A stretch of 64,000 nucleotides of DNA from BOG-908 sp965199235. Its GTDB lineage: Bacteria; Pseudomonadota; Alphaproteobacteria; Acetobacterales; Acetobacteraceae. The position numbers and the translations under genes are program-made. Shown one piece after another: positions 50,328-58,473 of the stretch; positions within the stretch are counted from its first letter, which is position 1; every line of letters starts with the position of its first letter. The notes beneath the pieces were generated by a model that was not told where the DNA came from, made no database searches, and saw only the letters and a list, made by a program, of their open reading frames with translations. The stretch covers positions 2,852,001 through 2,916,000 of the forward strand of contig CBDAQU010000002.1 in assembly GCA_965199235.1 (NCBI GenBank), written 5' to 3'.

Positions 50328-51428
50328 ATGAGTGCTGTATCAGACACCGACGCAATCACCGGCGATCCGCGTTTCGCGGCGGTTCGCGCCCGCGACAGGA
50401 GTGCCGATGGCGGGTTTGTCTATGCCGTCCGGACGACTGGCGTGTTCTGCCGCCCATCCTGCGCCGCACGCCCGGCCAAGCCCAGCAACATGCTGTTCTA
50501 CGCCACGCCGCAGGAGGCCGAGGCGGCCGGCTTTCGACCCTGCAGGCGGTGCAGGCCGACCGATCCGGCCCAGCCTGCGGCCGCGGCCGACCGAATGGGC
50601 GAGGTTGCGGCATACATCGCGGACCACGCCCACCAGGCGTTGACCCTGGACCAGCTCGGCGCGGTCGCGGGGATCAGCCCCTGCCACCTCCAGCGCAGTT
50701 TCACGGCCGCCATGGGGGTCAGCCCCAGGGAGTATCATGCCGCCAAGAAACTGGAGAAATTCAAGTCTGGCCTTCGCGCGGGCGCAAACGTGCTCGGCGC
50801 CGTGTTCGACGCCGGCTACGGCTCGACCAGCCGCATCTACGAGCAGGTCGATGGCGGTCTGGGCATGACGCCGTCCGCCTACCGCGCCGGCGGGCAGGGC
50901 GAGACGATCGTGCACGCGGTCACACAGACAGCCCTCGGACCGTTGATGATGGCGGCCACCGAGCGCGGCGTCTGCTTCGTGCAGTTCGGCGAGGATTTCG
51001 GCGGATTGCGCAGGCAACTCGCGGCCGAGTTTCCGAAGGCGGAGCTCCTGCCCGCCGAGCCCGCGGGCCGCGCCTTGAAAGACTGGATGCAGGCGCTGGA
51101 CGCCCACCTCTCGCGCGGCGCACCGCGGCCGGACCTGCCTGTCGACCTGCGCGGCACCGCCTTCCAGATACGCGTCTGGCGCTTCCTGCTCGGCGTCCGC
51201 CCGGGGCAGGTGGCGAGCTACGCCGAAATCGCGCGCGGCATCGGCGCGCCGCGCGCCGTCCGCGCGGCCGCCAGCGCGTGCGGCGCCAACCGGGTGGCCG
51301 TGCTGGTCCCGTGCCACCGGGCGCTGCGCGGCGATGGCGGCCTGGGCGGCTATCGCTGGGGCGTCGAGCGCAAGCGAGTCTTGCTCGACATGGAGCGTGG
51401 CCGCGCGCCGGCGGAGACGACAGCGTGA
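50328..51428 (+). CDS. ada: Ada: alkylation-response regulator and O6-methylguanine-DNA methyltransferase
   Basis: 366 residues from ATG 50328, preceded by AGGAGGCAAGG. The N-terminal Ada zinc domain has FCRPSC and PCRRC (Cys 41, 45, 72, 75). A central AraC-type helix-turn-helix (about 88-185, LDQLGAVAGISPCHLQRSF) binds promoters. The C-terminal methyltransferase domain has ASACGANRVAVLVPCHRAL with acceptor C329 in PCHR. It repairs O6-alkylguanine and activates alkylation-response genes when its N-terminal cysteine is methylated. It is followed, with a GTGA overlap, by the remnant of a 2OG-Fe(II) oxygenase, the usual partner in many alphaproteobacteria. Confidence 0.95.
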   Translation: MSAVSDTDAITGDPRFAAVRARDRSADGGFVYAVRTTGVFCRPSCAARPAKPSNMLFYATPQEAEAAGFRPCRRCRPTDPAQPAAAADRMGEVAAYIADHAHQALTLDQLGAVAGISPCHLQRSFTAAMGVSPREYHAAKKLEKFKSGLRAGANVLGAVFDAGYGSTSRIYEQVDGGLGMTPSAYRAGGQGETIVHAVTQTALGPLMMAATERGVCFVQFGEDFGGLRRQLAAEFPKAELLPAEPAGRALKDWMQALDAHLSRGAPRPDLPVDLRGTAFQIRVWRFLLGVRPGQVASYAEIARGIGAPRAVRAAASACGANRVAVLVPCHRALRGDGGLGGYRWGVERKRVLLDMERGRAPAETTA

Positions 51429-51591
51429 CCACTCCTGCTCACCCGGATCGCGTCGGCCTTTCGACTGGGGCCAGGTCGCGAGCGATCTCGACGGCCAGGG
51501 CTGGGCGGTCCTGCCCCGCCTGCTGGATGCCGCCGGGTACGATGCGACCGCCGCGCGCTACGATGCCGGCGACGTCCGCGACGCAGCCTGA
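51425..51591 (+). pseudogene. Remnant of Ada-linked 2OG-Fe(II) oxygenase gene
   Basis: A GTG at 51425 overlaps the ada stop, the expected start of a coupled gene. It begins TTPAHPDRVG but shifts frame near 51457, after which the other frame reads PFDWGQVASDLDGQGWAVLP, then RLLDAAGYDATAARYDAGD and ends VRDAA at a stop (51589-51591). The first part matches, from memory, the N terminus of the 2OG-Fe(II) oxygenase family encoded beside ada (annotated as acting on damaged DNA). The rest of the protein, with the metal-binding H-x-D motif, is missing, and the ending in DAA may be the true family C terminus joined by a deletion. Non-functional. Confidence 0.68.
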
Positions 51592-51649
51592 TCGCGCATG
51601 GCCGGTCAGTCCGGCGACGACGCGATTGCCGTGTGTCCCGAAGACGTCG

Positions 51650-53185
51650 CTACTTCCCCGGCGGCCGGGAATTATGCGTGACGAGCACCGAGTCGCTGTC
51701 GCCGTCGACCTCCTGCAGCATCACCTCGTAGCCCCAGAGCTCGGCCACGTATTTCAGCGTCTGCTCGGCATCCCGCTTGGCCAGCAGCCGCCCAGGTCCT
51801 GTGCGGTGCTGCAGCACCAGCCTGCGGTCGCCTTCGAGGTCTAGGTCCACCACCTGGACATCGGCGTCGCCTTCGCCCGGGTCGTAGCTTTGCGCCAGGC
51901 TGCGCCTGATCGAACGGTAGCCCTCGTCGTCGTGAATCGCATCGACCAGCAGGGTCGGATCGCTCGTGTCGTCCAGCAGCCGGAACATGCGGAACTTCCG
52001 CATCACCGCAGGCGAGAGGAACTGCAGGATGAAGCTCTCGTCGCGGAAGTTCGCCCAGGCGTGGCGCAGCGTGCCGAGCGGGTCGCCGTTGCCGGCGATG
52101 TCTGGAAACCAGGCACGGTCCTCCCGCGTGGGCTCGGTGCACATGCGTTCGATGTCGCTCATCACCGCGTAGCCGAGCGCGTAGGGGTTGAAGCCTGGTC
52201 CGCCCGCAGGATGGTCGAAATCGGGCTGCATGATGACGTTCGCTGTGGAGTGGATCACCTCGAGGAACGCGGCATCGTCGATCTGCCCGGTCTCGTGCAG
52301 GCGCGTCATGATCCGATTGTGCACCCAGGTGGCGCAGCCCTCGTTCATCACCTTCACCTGCGGCTGCGGATAGAAATACTGCGCGATCAGACGCACGATG
52401 CGGATGATCTCGCGTTCCCAGGATTCGAGCTTGGGCGAGTGCTTCTCGATGAAGTAGAGCAGGTTCTCCTCGGGCAGCGCCAGCTTGCGGCGCCGTTCGG
52501 CAGCCTTGTCGGCCTTCGCACCGGGCGGCAGGCCAGGCACGGTGCGCCACAAATCGTCGAACATCTGTTCGTCGTAGGCGCGCCTTTCCTGTTCGCGCCT
52601 GAGGTCCGCCTTCAGGTTGATCGAACGCGCGCCGCCGTGACGGTTCACCCCGTGGCGGGACAGCGCATGCGCCGCATCCAGCACGCGCTCCACCGCGAAC
52701 ACCCCGTGCCGGTCCTCGCAATCGCCGACGTAGCCGCGGGCGAACTCCAGGTAGTCGAGGATCGCCGACGCCTCGGTCCATTGCCGGAACAGGTGGTTGT
52801 TGCGGAAAAAGTGGTTATGCCCGAACGCCGCATGCGCGATCACCAGCGCTTGCATGGTCGCCGAGTTCTCCTCCATCAGGTAGCTGATGCAGGGGTTGGA
52901 GTTGATCACCACCTCGTAGGCCAGGCTGCTGTAGCCGCGGCGGTAGCTGGTCTCGTGCTGCAGGAAACGCTTGCCGTAGGACCAGTGGCGGTAGGTCAGC
53001 GGCATGCCGTGCGCCGTGTACACGTCCAGCATCTGCTCGGCGGTGATCACCTCGATGCGGTTCGGATAAACCTCCAGGCCGAGCTCCTCGCAGCCGATCC
53101 GCTCGATGGCGTCGTAGCTGCGCTGCAGGGTGCGGAAATCCCAGTCGCTGCCCTCGTAGATCAGGGAGGAGGTCGCCGCACTCAC
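51650..53185 (-). CDS. SpoVR family protein (YcgB-like)
   Basis: 511 residues from GTG 53185, which overlaps the stop of the yeaH gene. It has the full SpoVR pattern: SDWDFRTLQRSYDAIERIG, YRHWSYGKRFLQHETSYRRGYSSLAYEVVINSNPCISYLMEEN, HAAFGHNHFFRNNHLF and NEGCATWVHNRIM, conserved acidic/His motifs of unknown biochemistry. SpoVR proteins are needed for spore cortex in Bacillus and are linked to stress survival in proteobacteria with PrkA and YeaH. The C terminus extends to PPGK and appears complete. It is the last gene of the prkA-yeaH-spoVR operon. Confidence 0.93.
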   Translation of the reverse strand: MSAATSSLIYEGSDWDFRTLQRSYDAIERIGCEELGLEVYPNRIEVITAEQMLDVYTAHGMPLTYRHWSYGKRFLQHETSYRRGYSSLAYEVVINSNPCISYLMEENSATMQALVIAHAAFGHNHFFRNNHLFRQWTEASAILDYLEFARGYVGDCEDRHGVFAVERVLDAAHALSRHGVNRHGGARSINLKADLRREQERRAYDEQMFDDLWRTVPGLPPGAKADKAAERRRKLALPEENLLYFIEKHSPKLESWEREIIRIVRLIAQYFYPQPQVKVMNEGCATWVHNRIMTRLHETGQIDDAAFLEVIHSTANVIMQPDFDHPAGGPGFNPYALGYAVMSDIERMCTEPTREDRAWFPDIAGNGDPLGTLRHAWANFRDESFILQFLSPAVMRKFRMFRLLDDTSDPTLLVDAIHDDEGYRSIRRSLAQSYDPGEGDADVQVVDLDLEGDRRLVLQHRTGPGRLLAKRDAEQTLKYVAELWGYEVMLQEVDGDSDSVLVTHNSRPPGK

Positions 53186-54459
53186 GCCGTGGCCGCCTTG
53201 CGCCGGAACAGGTCGCGAAACACCCCGAAGATCTCGCCCGCCTCCGCGACGCGTCGCATCGCCAGGCGGGGCGCGCGCTGCGACAGCGGCTCGTAGCCGC
53301 GCCACAGATCGGTCGCACCGCGGATCACCGCCGGGGAGCCGACCTCGATGTAGGCGTAATGCTGCACGATCGGCAGGATGTCGGTCTCCAGCAGGCCGAC
53401 CGCCTTGTGCGTGTCGGCCGACGAGTTGTCGCCGTCGGAAGCCTGTGCGGCGTAGATGTTCCAGGAGTCGCGCGGGTAGCGGTCCCGCTGGATGCGGAGG
53501 AACTCGGCGAGCGCCGTGGAAACCACCGTGCCGCCGGTGCGCGGATCGGTGAAGAAGGTGGTCTCGTCAACCTCCTCGGCCACTTCGGTGTGGCGGATGA
53601 ACACCAGGTCCACGCGCTTGTAGCGGCGCTCGAGGAACACGTGCAGCAGCAGGAAGAAGCGCTTGGCCAGGTCCTTCATCTGCTCGCTCATCGAGCCGGA
53701 CACGTCCATCAGGCAGAACATCACTGCGCGGGCGGCGGGCTTGGGCGTCTGGGTGAAGCGGCGATAGCGCAAATCCACCGGATCGACCCAGGGCACGCGG
53801 GCAAGCCGACGCAGCGCCAGTTCCAGCTCGGCGCGCAGCATCGGCAGCCGCTCCGCCTCGTCGCCGTCGCGTTCCAGCAGGGCGACCTCGGCCTCCAGCT
53901 CGACCACCTCCGGCGGCTTGGGCCGGCGCAACCCGATCCTGCGCGCCATCGACTGCCGCATCGTGCGCGACATGTCGATCTGCGAGGGCGTGCCGTCCAC
54001 GCTGATGCCGGCGCGCACCGGAATCATCGTCTCGGTGGCCACGATCTGGCTCTTCACCAGGTCGGGCAGCTCGAGGTCGTCGAAGAACAGGTCCAGGAAC
54101 TCGTCCCTGGTCAGCACGAAGCGGAAGCCGTCCTGCCCCTCGCCGCCGCCCGAACCTGCCCCGCTGCCGCCGCCGTCGCTCTTCTCAGGGCGCTGCAGAC
54201 GGTCTCCGGTGGAGAATTCGTGGTTGCCGGAAAATACCACCTGGCGCTTGCCGCTGGAGAACACCGTGTGGAAGCTTGGCTCGTGCAGGATGTCGGACGG
54301 GATGGTCACGGACTGGTCGCGGGCGATCTCGCGCAAGGTTCCCTGATCGACCGCCGCGCGCGTCGCCTGCTGCACCGCCGCCCTGGCGCGCGACAGCACG
54401 CGTTGCCGGTTCTCCAGGTTCTTGCCGTGCGGGTTGGGCCTGCGGTCGATGATGTCCAA
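53182..54459 (-). CDS. YeaH/YhbH family protein (DUF444, VWA-like)
   Basis: 425 residues, TTG start at 54459 (no ATG nearby). An N-terminal helical part with IIDRRPNPHGKNLENRQR and a flexible Gly/Ser-rich centre (GSGAGSGGG near residue 100) leads to a von Willebrand A-like domain with the MIDAS-type CLMDVSGSMSEQMKDLAKRFF and TFFTDPRTGGTVVSTAL. DUF444 proteins act with PrkA kinase in stationary-phase and nitrogen-starvation responses (YeaG/YeaH in E. coli). The gene sits between prkA and spoVR, with a 10-bp gap and an overlap respectively. Confidence 0.93.
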   Translation of the reverse strand: MDIIDRRPNPHGKNLENRQRVLSRARAAVQQATRAAVDQGTLREIARDQSVTIPSDILHEPSFHTVFSSGKRQVVFSGNHEFSTGDRLQRPEKSDGGGSGAGSGGGEGQDGFRFVLTRDEFLDLFFDDLELPDLVKSQIVATETMIPVRAGISVDGTPSQIDMSRTMRQSMARRIGLRRPKPPEVVELEAEVALLERDGDEAERLPMLRAELELALRRLARVPWVDPVDLRYRRFTQTPKPAARAVMFCLMDVSGSMSEQMKDLAKRFFLLLHVFLERRYKRVDLVFIRHTEVAEEVDETTFFTDPRTGGTVVSTALAEFLRIQRDRYPRDSWNIYAAQASDGDNSSADTHKAVGLLETDILPIVQHYAYIEVGSPAVIRGATDLWRGYEPLSQRAPRLAMRRVAEAGEIFGVFRDLFRRKAATA

Positions 54460-54469
54460 TGAACTGCGC

Positions 54470-56434
54470 TCAGGCCGACTGCTTGACCCGCATGTACCAT
54501 TCGACCAGCCGGCGCACCTGACGCTCCGTGTAGCCGCGTGAGACCATACGATCGACGAAATCGTTGTGCTTCTTCTCCGTCTCGTTGTCCTTCTTGGACC
54601 CGAAGCTGATGACCGGCAGCAGATCCTCCACCTGGCTGAACATGCGCTTCTCGATCACGTCCCTGATCTTCTCGTAGCTCGTCCAGGACGGGTTCTTTCC
54701 CGCGTTGGCGGCCCGGGTGCGCAGGGCGAACTTGACCACTTCGTTGCGGAAATCCTTCGGGTTGGCGATGCCCGCCGGCTTCTCGATCTTCGTCAGCTCG
54801 GTGTTGAGCAGCTCGCGGTTCAGCATCTGGCCGGTGTCGGGGTCCTTGAAGTCCTGATCCTCTATCCAGGCGTCGGCATAGTCGAGGTAACGATCGAACA
54901 GGTTCTGCCCGTAATCGCCGTAGCTCTCCAGGTAGGCCTTCTGGATCTCGTTGCCGATGAACTCGGCGTAGCGTGTGGCCAGCTCGCTCTTGATGGTGGC
55001 GAGATAGGCGGCCTCGGTCTCCTGCGGGAACTGCTCCCGCCTGATCGCCTGCTCCAGCACGTACATCAGGTGGACCGGGTCGGCGGAGACCTCGTTGGTC
55101 GAATGGTTGAACGTGGCCGACAGCACCTTGTAGGCGAACCGGGTGGAGATGCCGTCCATCCCCTCATCGACGCCGGCCGAATCCCGGTACTCCTGCATGC
55201 TCTTCACCTTGGGGTCGGTCTCGCGGATGTTCTCCCCGTCATAGACCCGCATCTTTGCGAACGGCTTGGAGTTGGCGTGCGGCTTGAGGCGCGACAGGAC
55301 CGCGAACCGGGCCAGCATCTCCAGCGTGTGGGGCGCGCAGGGCGCCTCTGCCAGCGCGGAGCCGCTGATCAGCTTCTGGTAGATGCGGCCTTCCTCGGTC
55401 ACCCGCAGGCAGTAGGGCACCTTGACCACGCTCACCCGGTCGAGGAAGGCCTCGTTGGTGCGGTTGTTGCGGAACGTCTGCCACTCGGCCTCGTTGGAGT
55501 GAGCCAGCAGGATGCCGTGGAACGGGATGACGCCGATGTTCTCGGTGCCCAGATAGTTGCCCTCCTGAGTCGCCGTCAGCAGCGGATGCAGCATCTTGAT
55601 CGGCGCCTTGAACATCTCCACGAACTCCAGGATACCCTGGTTGGCGCGGTTCAGCCCGCCGGAGAAGCCGTAGGCGTCGGGGTCGTTCTGGCTGAAATTT
55701 TCCAGCTTGCGGATGTCCACCTTGCCGACGAGTGCGGAGATGTCCTGGTTGTTGTCGTCGCCCGGCTCGGTCTTGGCGATGGCGATCTGCCGGCGGCGCG
55801 AGGGGTGCAGCTTGACGACCCGGAACCGCTCGATGTCGCCGTCCCATTTGTCCAGCCGCTTGAGCGCCCACGGGCTGGCGATGCCGGTCAGGACACGCGA
55901 CGGAATCCCGTATTTCTGGTGCAGGAGCGCGCCCGTGGTGTCAGGGTCGAACAGGCCGAGCGGGCTTTCGAACACCGGACTGAGCTCGTCGCCGGCCTTG
56001 AGCACGTAAATCGGCTCGCGCTCCATCAGCGCCTTGAGCCGCTCGCCGAGCGAGGATTTACCGCCGCCCACCGGGCCCAGAAGATACAAGACCTGCTTGC
56101 GCTCCTCCAATCCCTGTGCGGCATGGCGGAAAAACCCCACGATGCGTTCGATGGTGTCTTCCATGCCGTGGAACTCGGCGAACGCCGGGTAGACTCGGAT
56201 GGTGCGGTTGAGGAAAAGCCTGGACAGGCGAGGATCGCGCGACGTGTCCACCATCTCCGGCTCGCCGATCGCGCGCAGCATGCGCTCGGCAGGGCTGGCA
56301 TAGCAGCCCGGGTCGTCACGGCAGGCTTCGAGGTAATCGGCCAGACTCATCTCGACTTCGCGCGTCTGATCGCGAAGCTTGGCGTGGAGCGAAAAAACGT
56401 CGTTGGCACGATCCAAATGTTTTTCCAATCTCAT
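54470..56434 (-). CDS. prkA: PrkA family serine protein kinase (YeaG-like)
   Basis: 654 residues. The AAA-like N-terminal domain has the P-loop LLGPVGGGKSSLGERLK (about 135), a Walker B region and FVEMFKAPIKMLHPLLTATQEGNYLGTENIGVIPFHG. The C-terminal part (from about 430) contains DENIRE/DPKVKSMQEYRDSAGVDEGMDGISTRF-like segments and an acidic tail common to YeaG. These proteins have P-loop kinase or AAA protease activity and act early in sporulation or stress signalling. Start MRLEKHLDRAND is upstream of the conserved MSLADYLEACRDD. Genes yeaH and spoVR follow on the same strand. Confidence 0.94.
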   Translation of the reverse strand: MRLEKHLDRANDVFSLHAKLRDQTREVEMSLADYLEACRDDPGCYASPAERMLRAIGEPEMVDTSRDPRLSRLFLNRTIRVYPAFAEFHGMEDTIERIVGFFRHAAQGLEERKQVLYLLGPVGGGKSSLGERLKALMEREPIYVLKAGDELSPVFESPLGLFDPDTTGALLHQKYGIPSRVLTGIASPWALKRLDKWDGDIERFRVVKLHPSRRRQIAIAKTEPGDDNNQDISALVGKVDIRKLENFSQNDPDAYGFSGGLNRANQGILEFVEMFKAPIKMLHPLLTATQEGNYLGTENIGVIPFHGILLAHSNEAEWQTFRNNRTNEAFLDRVSVVKVPYCLRVTEEGRIYQKLISGSALAEAPCAPHTLEMLARFAVLSRLKPHANSKPFAKMRVYDGENIRETDPKVKSMQEYRDSAGVDEGMDGISTRFAYKVLSATFNHSTNEVSADPVHLMYVLEQAIRREQFPQETEAAYLATIKSELATRYAEFIGNEIQKAYLESYGDYGQNLFDRYLDYADAWIEDQDFKDPDTGQMLNRELLNTELTKIEKPAGIANPKDFRNEVVKFALRTRAANAGKNPSWTSYEKIRDVIEKRMFSQVEDLLPVISFGSKKDNETEKKHNDFVDRMVSRGYTERQVRRLVEWYMRVKQSA

Positions 56435-56457
56435 CGAGAGGGATGCGCAAAGCCGCC

Positions 56458-56473
56458 TGCAACATTCCGGCCG
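56458..56473 (-). promoter_or_regulatory. Possible sigma-54 promoter upstream of prkA
   Basis: On the minus strand: CGGCCGGAATGTTGCA. The -12 TTGCA is perfect and the -24 GG is present at exact spacing, but the rest of the -24 box is poor. It would give a leader of only about 12 nt before the ATG at 56434. E. coli yeaGH is RpoN/NtrC-controlled, which makes it worth noting. Confidence 0.3.
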
Positions 56474-56723
56474 CTTCGGTTTCGCTCGGCTTCAGACTCA
56501 ACGCTGCATGTTAGCTTGGAACTCGACGCTGTGCATCAACAACAGATGCTGGTGAATAACTTTTCACCGGCTGCGTGCCTATTTGCGGTCGCGCGTGCAG
56601 ATGCCCAGTGCGCGGCCCAGCACGTGCTGCAGTGCGGAAGAATCCGTTCGTCGTTCGCATCCTGCGCGCGAGCGGCATCTGACCGCCGCAAGCGCCACGA
56701 TCGGTGCAGATGGTAAACGACGC

Positions 56724-57545
56724 TCAGGCGGCACTGGGCTCCGTTTCGGCTGGTTCCAGCGTGGCGGGTGCTGCGGCCTCGGCGAGGGTTTTGGGGGAGG
56801 GTTCGGTGCCGGCCTGGTAGCAGGCCAGCACGTGCGCGGCCGGTCCGTCCATGCGCACGCGGCCGTGGTCCATCCAGATCACCCGCGTGCACCAGTCCAG
56901 GATCGCGCTGGAGACGTGGGAGGACAGCACCAGGATCTCCGCGCCGCGCACCACGCTTTCCAGCCGCGCGCGCGCCTTGGCGATGAAGTTGGCGTCGCCC
57001 GCCAGAAACCATTCGTCCATCAGCAGCACCTGCGGCCGGATCGCCGTCGCCATGGCGAAGCTGAGCCGCACCATCATGCCCGAGCTGTAGAAGCGCACCG
57101 GCAGTTCAAGGAACTCGCCAAGCTCGGCGAACTCCGCCACGTCCTCCTCCAGCAGCCTTATCTGGGATGCGGGCAGCCCGTTATAGAGGCCGCGCAGCAT
57201 GATGTTCTCGCGCCCGGTCAGGTCCAGGTTCATCCCGAGCGCCGGGTCCAGCAGCGCGTTGAGGCTGCCCTCCACCCTGATGCGGCCGACCACCGGCTCG
57301 TAGATGCCGGCAATCGTGCGCAGCAGCGTGGTCTTGCCCGCGCCGTTGGTGCCGACCAGGCCCAGCCGGTCGCCGCTGCCAAGCTCGATGTCGATGTGGC
57401 GGAGCGCCTGCACCACGACGCGCTGGCGCTTGTCCTCGCCCAGCCGGCCGGACGCCACGGCGAACACCGTCTTCTTCAGGCTGCGCGCGCTGCCGTGGTA
57501 GAGCGGGAAGTCCAGCGACACGTTCTCGATGCGGATACGGGCCAT
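56724..57545 (-). CDS. ABC transporter ATP-binding protein for polysaccharide export
   Basis: 273 residues from ATG 57545 (MARIRIENVSLDF). Walker A is GTNGAGKTT, the signature region is FYSSGMMVRLSFAMAT, and Walker B is VLLMDEWF, the KpsT/Wzt/TagH pattern in which Walker B ends DEW. There is no C-terminal carbohydrate-binding domain, so it resembles KpsT more than Wzt. It powers export of a lipid-linked polysaccharide through the permease encoded 10 bp upstream on the same strand. Its 3' side borders a 289-bp region before prkA that contains no gene. Confidence 0.9.
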   Translation of the reverse strand: MARIRIENVSLDFPLYHGSARSLKKTVFAVASGRLGEDKRQRVVVQALRHIDIELGSGDRLGLVGTNGAGKTTLLRTIAGIYEPVVGRIRVEGSLNALLDPALGMNLDLTGRENIMLRGLYNGLPASQIRLLEEDVAEFAELGEFLELPVRFYSSGMMVRLSFAMATAIRPQVLLMDEWFLAGDANFIAKARARLESVVRGAEILVLSSHVSSAILDWCTRVIWMDHGRVRMDGPAAHVLACYQAGTEPSPKTLAEAAAPATLEPAETEPSAA

Positions 57546-57555
57546 GCCGGCGCCC

Positions 57556-58419
57556 CTACATCCAGTAGGCGAGACGGGTTCGCGCCCAGGCGAAGCCGAG
57601 CCAGGCCAGCGCGCAGAACGCGGCACTGTAGCCGAACGCGAGACCCCACACCTGCCAGGACGCCGCATGCCCCAGCAAAGGCTGCCGAACCATCTCCAGC
57701 AGGGAGCCGAACGGGTTGTAGGGCAGCCACCAGCCGCGGGCCCCGAGCTGCTCCGGCCGCCAGACGATGGGGGTGACGAAGAACGCGATCTGCATCACGC
57801 TGCCCACGATGGGCGGCACGTCGCGGAACCGCGCGCAGAACGCACCCAGCAGCAGGCAGGCGGCAAACGCGTCGACCGTCCACAGCACCAGGCCGACCAC
57901 GCTCTGCACCGCGACCGCACCCGGCCAGACGTCGAATACGGCGAACACCACGACGATCACCGGCAGGTTGTGCAGCAGCGAGATGACGTTGCGGATGACG
58001 GTCCGCACGGCATGCACGAAGAACGGCATACGGACCGACCGTATGGTTCCCTCCGCCTGGGTGAAGGTGGTGCAGGCCTCTGCCACCAGCCCGCCTATCG
58101 CGTTCCAAAGCACCAGCGACAGCGCCAGGAACGGCAGGTAGCTGCGCAGATCCATGTGGAACAATATGCTGTACAGCCCGCCCATCGCGGCCACCATGAT
58201 GCCGGTCGAAATCGTCAGCCAGAACGGGCCAAGCAGGGAGCCGCGGTATTTGAGTTTCACGTCCAGCCAGCCAAGCGTCAGCGCCAGGCGCCACAGACGA
58301 AGGCCGCCAGCCAGATCCGCCCAGGCCATGCCGTGGCGCTGGCTGCGGCTGACATCCGCGCCGATGTCCAAACTGGCCCGGCGAAGCCGCGTCAGCCGAT
58401 GGTCAACAATCGCGTCCAT
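57556..58419 (-). CDS. ABC-2 type polysaccharide export permease
   Basis: 287 residues from ATG 58419 (MDAIVDHRLTRL); the longer frame to 58614 is unsupported. Six hydrophobic segments are seen, with LGWLDVKLKYRGSLLGPFWLTISTGIMVAAMGGLY near the N terminus and NPFGSLLEMVRQPLLG in the C-terminal third, typical of the KpsM/Wzm/TagG ABC-2 permease family. It forms the membrane channel for a glycan exported with the ATPase encoded next. The start is 54 bp from the divergent substrate-binding protein gene at 58474. Confidence 0.9.
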   Translation of the reverse strand: MDAIVDHRLTRLRRASLDIGADVSRSQRHGMAWADLAGGLRLWRLALTLGWLDVKLKYRGSLLGPFWLTISTGIMVAAMGGLYSILFHMDLRSYLPFLALSLVLWNAIGGLVAEACTTFTQAEGTIRSVRMPFFVHAVRTVIRNVISLLHNLPVIVVVFAVFDVWPGAVAVQSVVGLVLWTVDAFAACLLLGAFCARFRDVPPIVGSVMQIAFFVTPIVWRPEQLGARGWWLPYNPFGSLLEMVRQPLLGHAASWQVWGLAFGYSAAFCALAWLGFAWARTRLAYWM

Positions 58420-58473
58420 ACCGCCCGCCGGTACTCCATCCACCAAACCCAAGCAACCATGGAGAGCCCGGCG

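Noticed and set aside
54566..56716. 716-residue plus-strand ORF opposite prkA
   Set aside because: Antisense of a clear PrkA protein; no motif.
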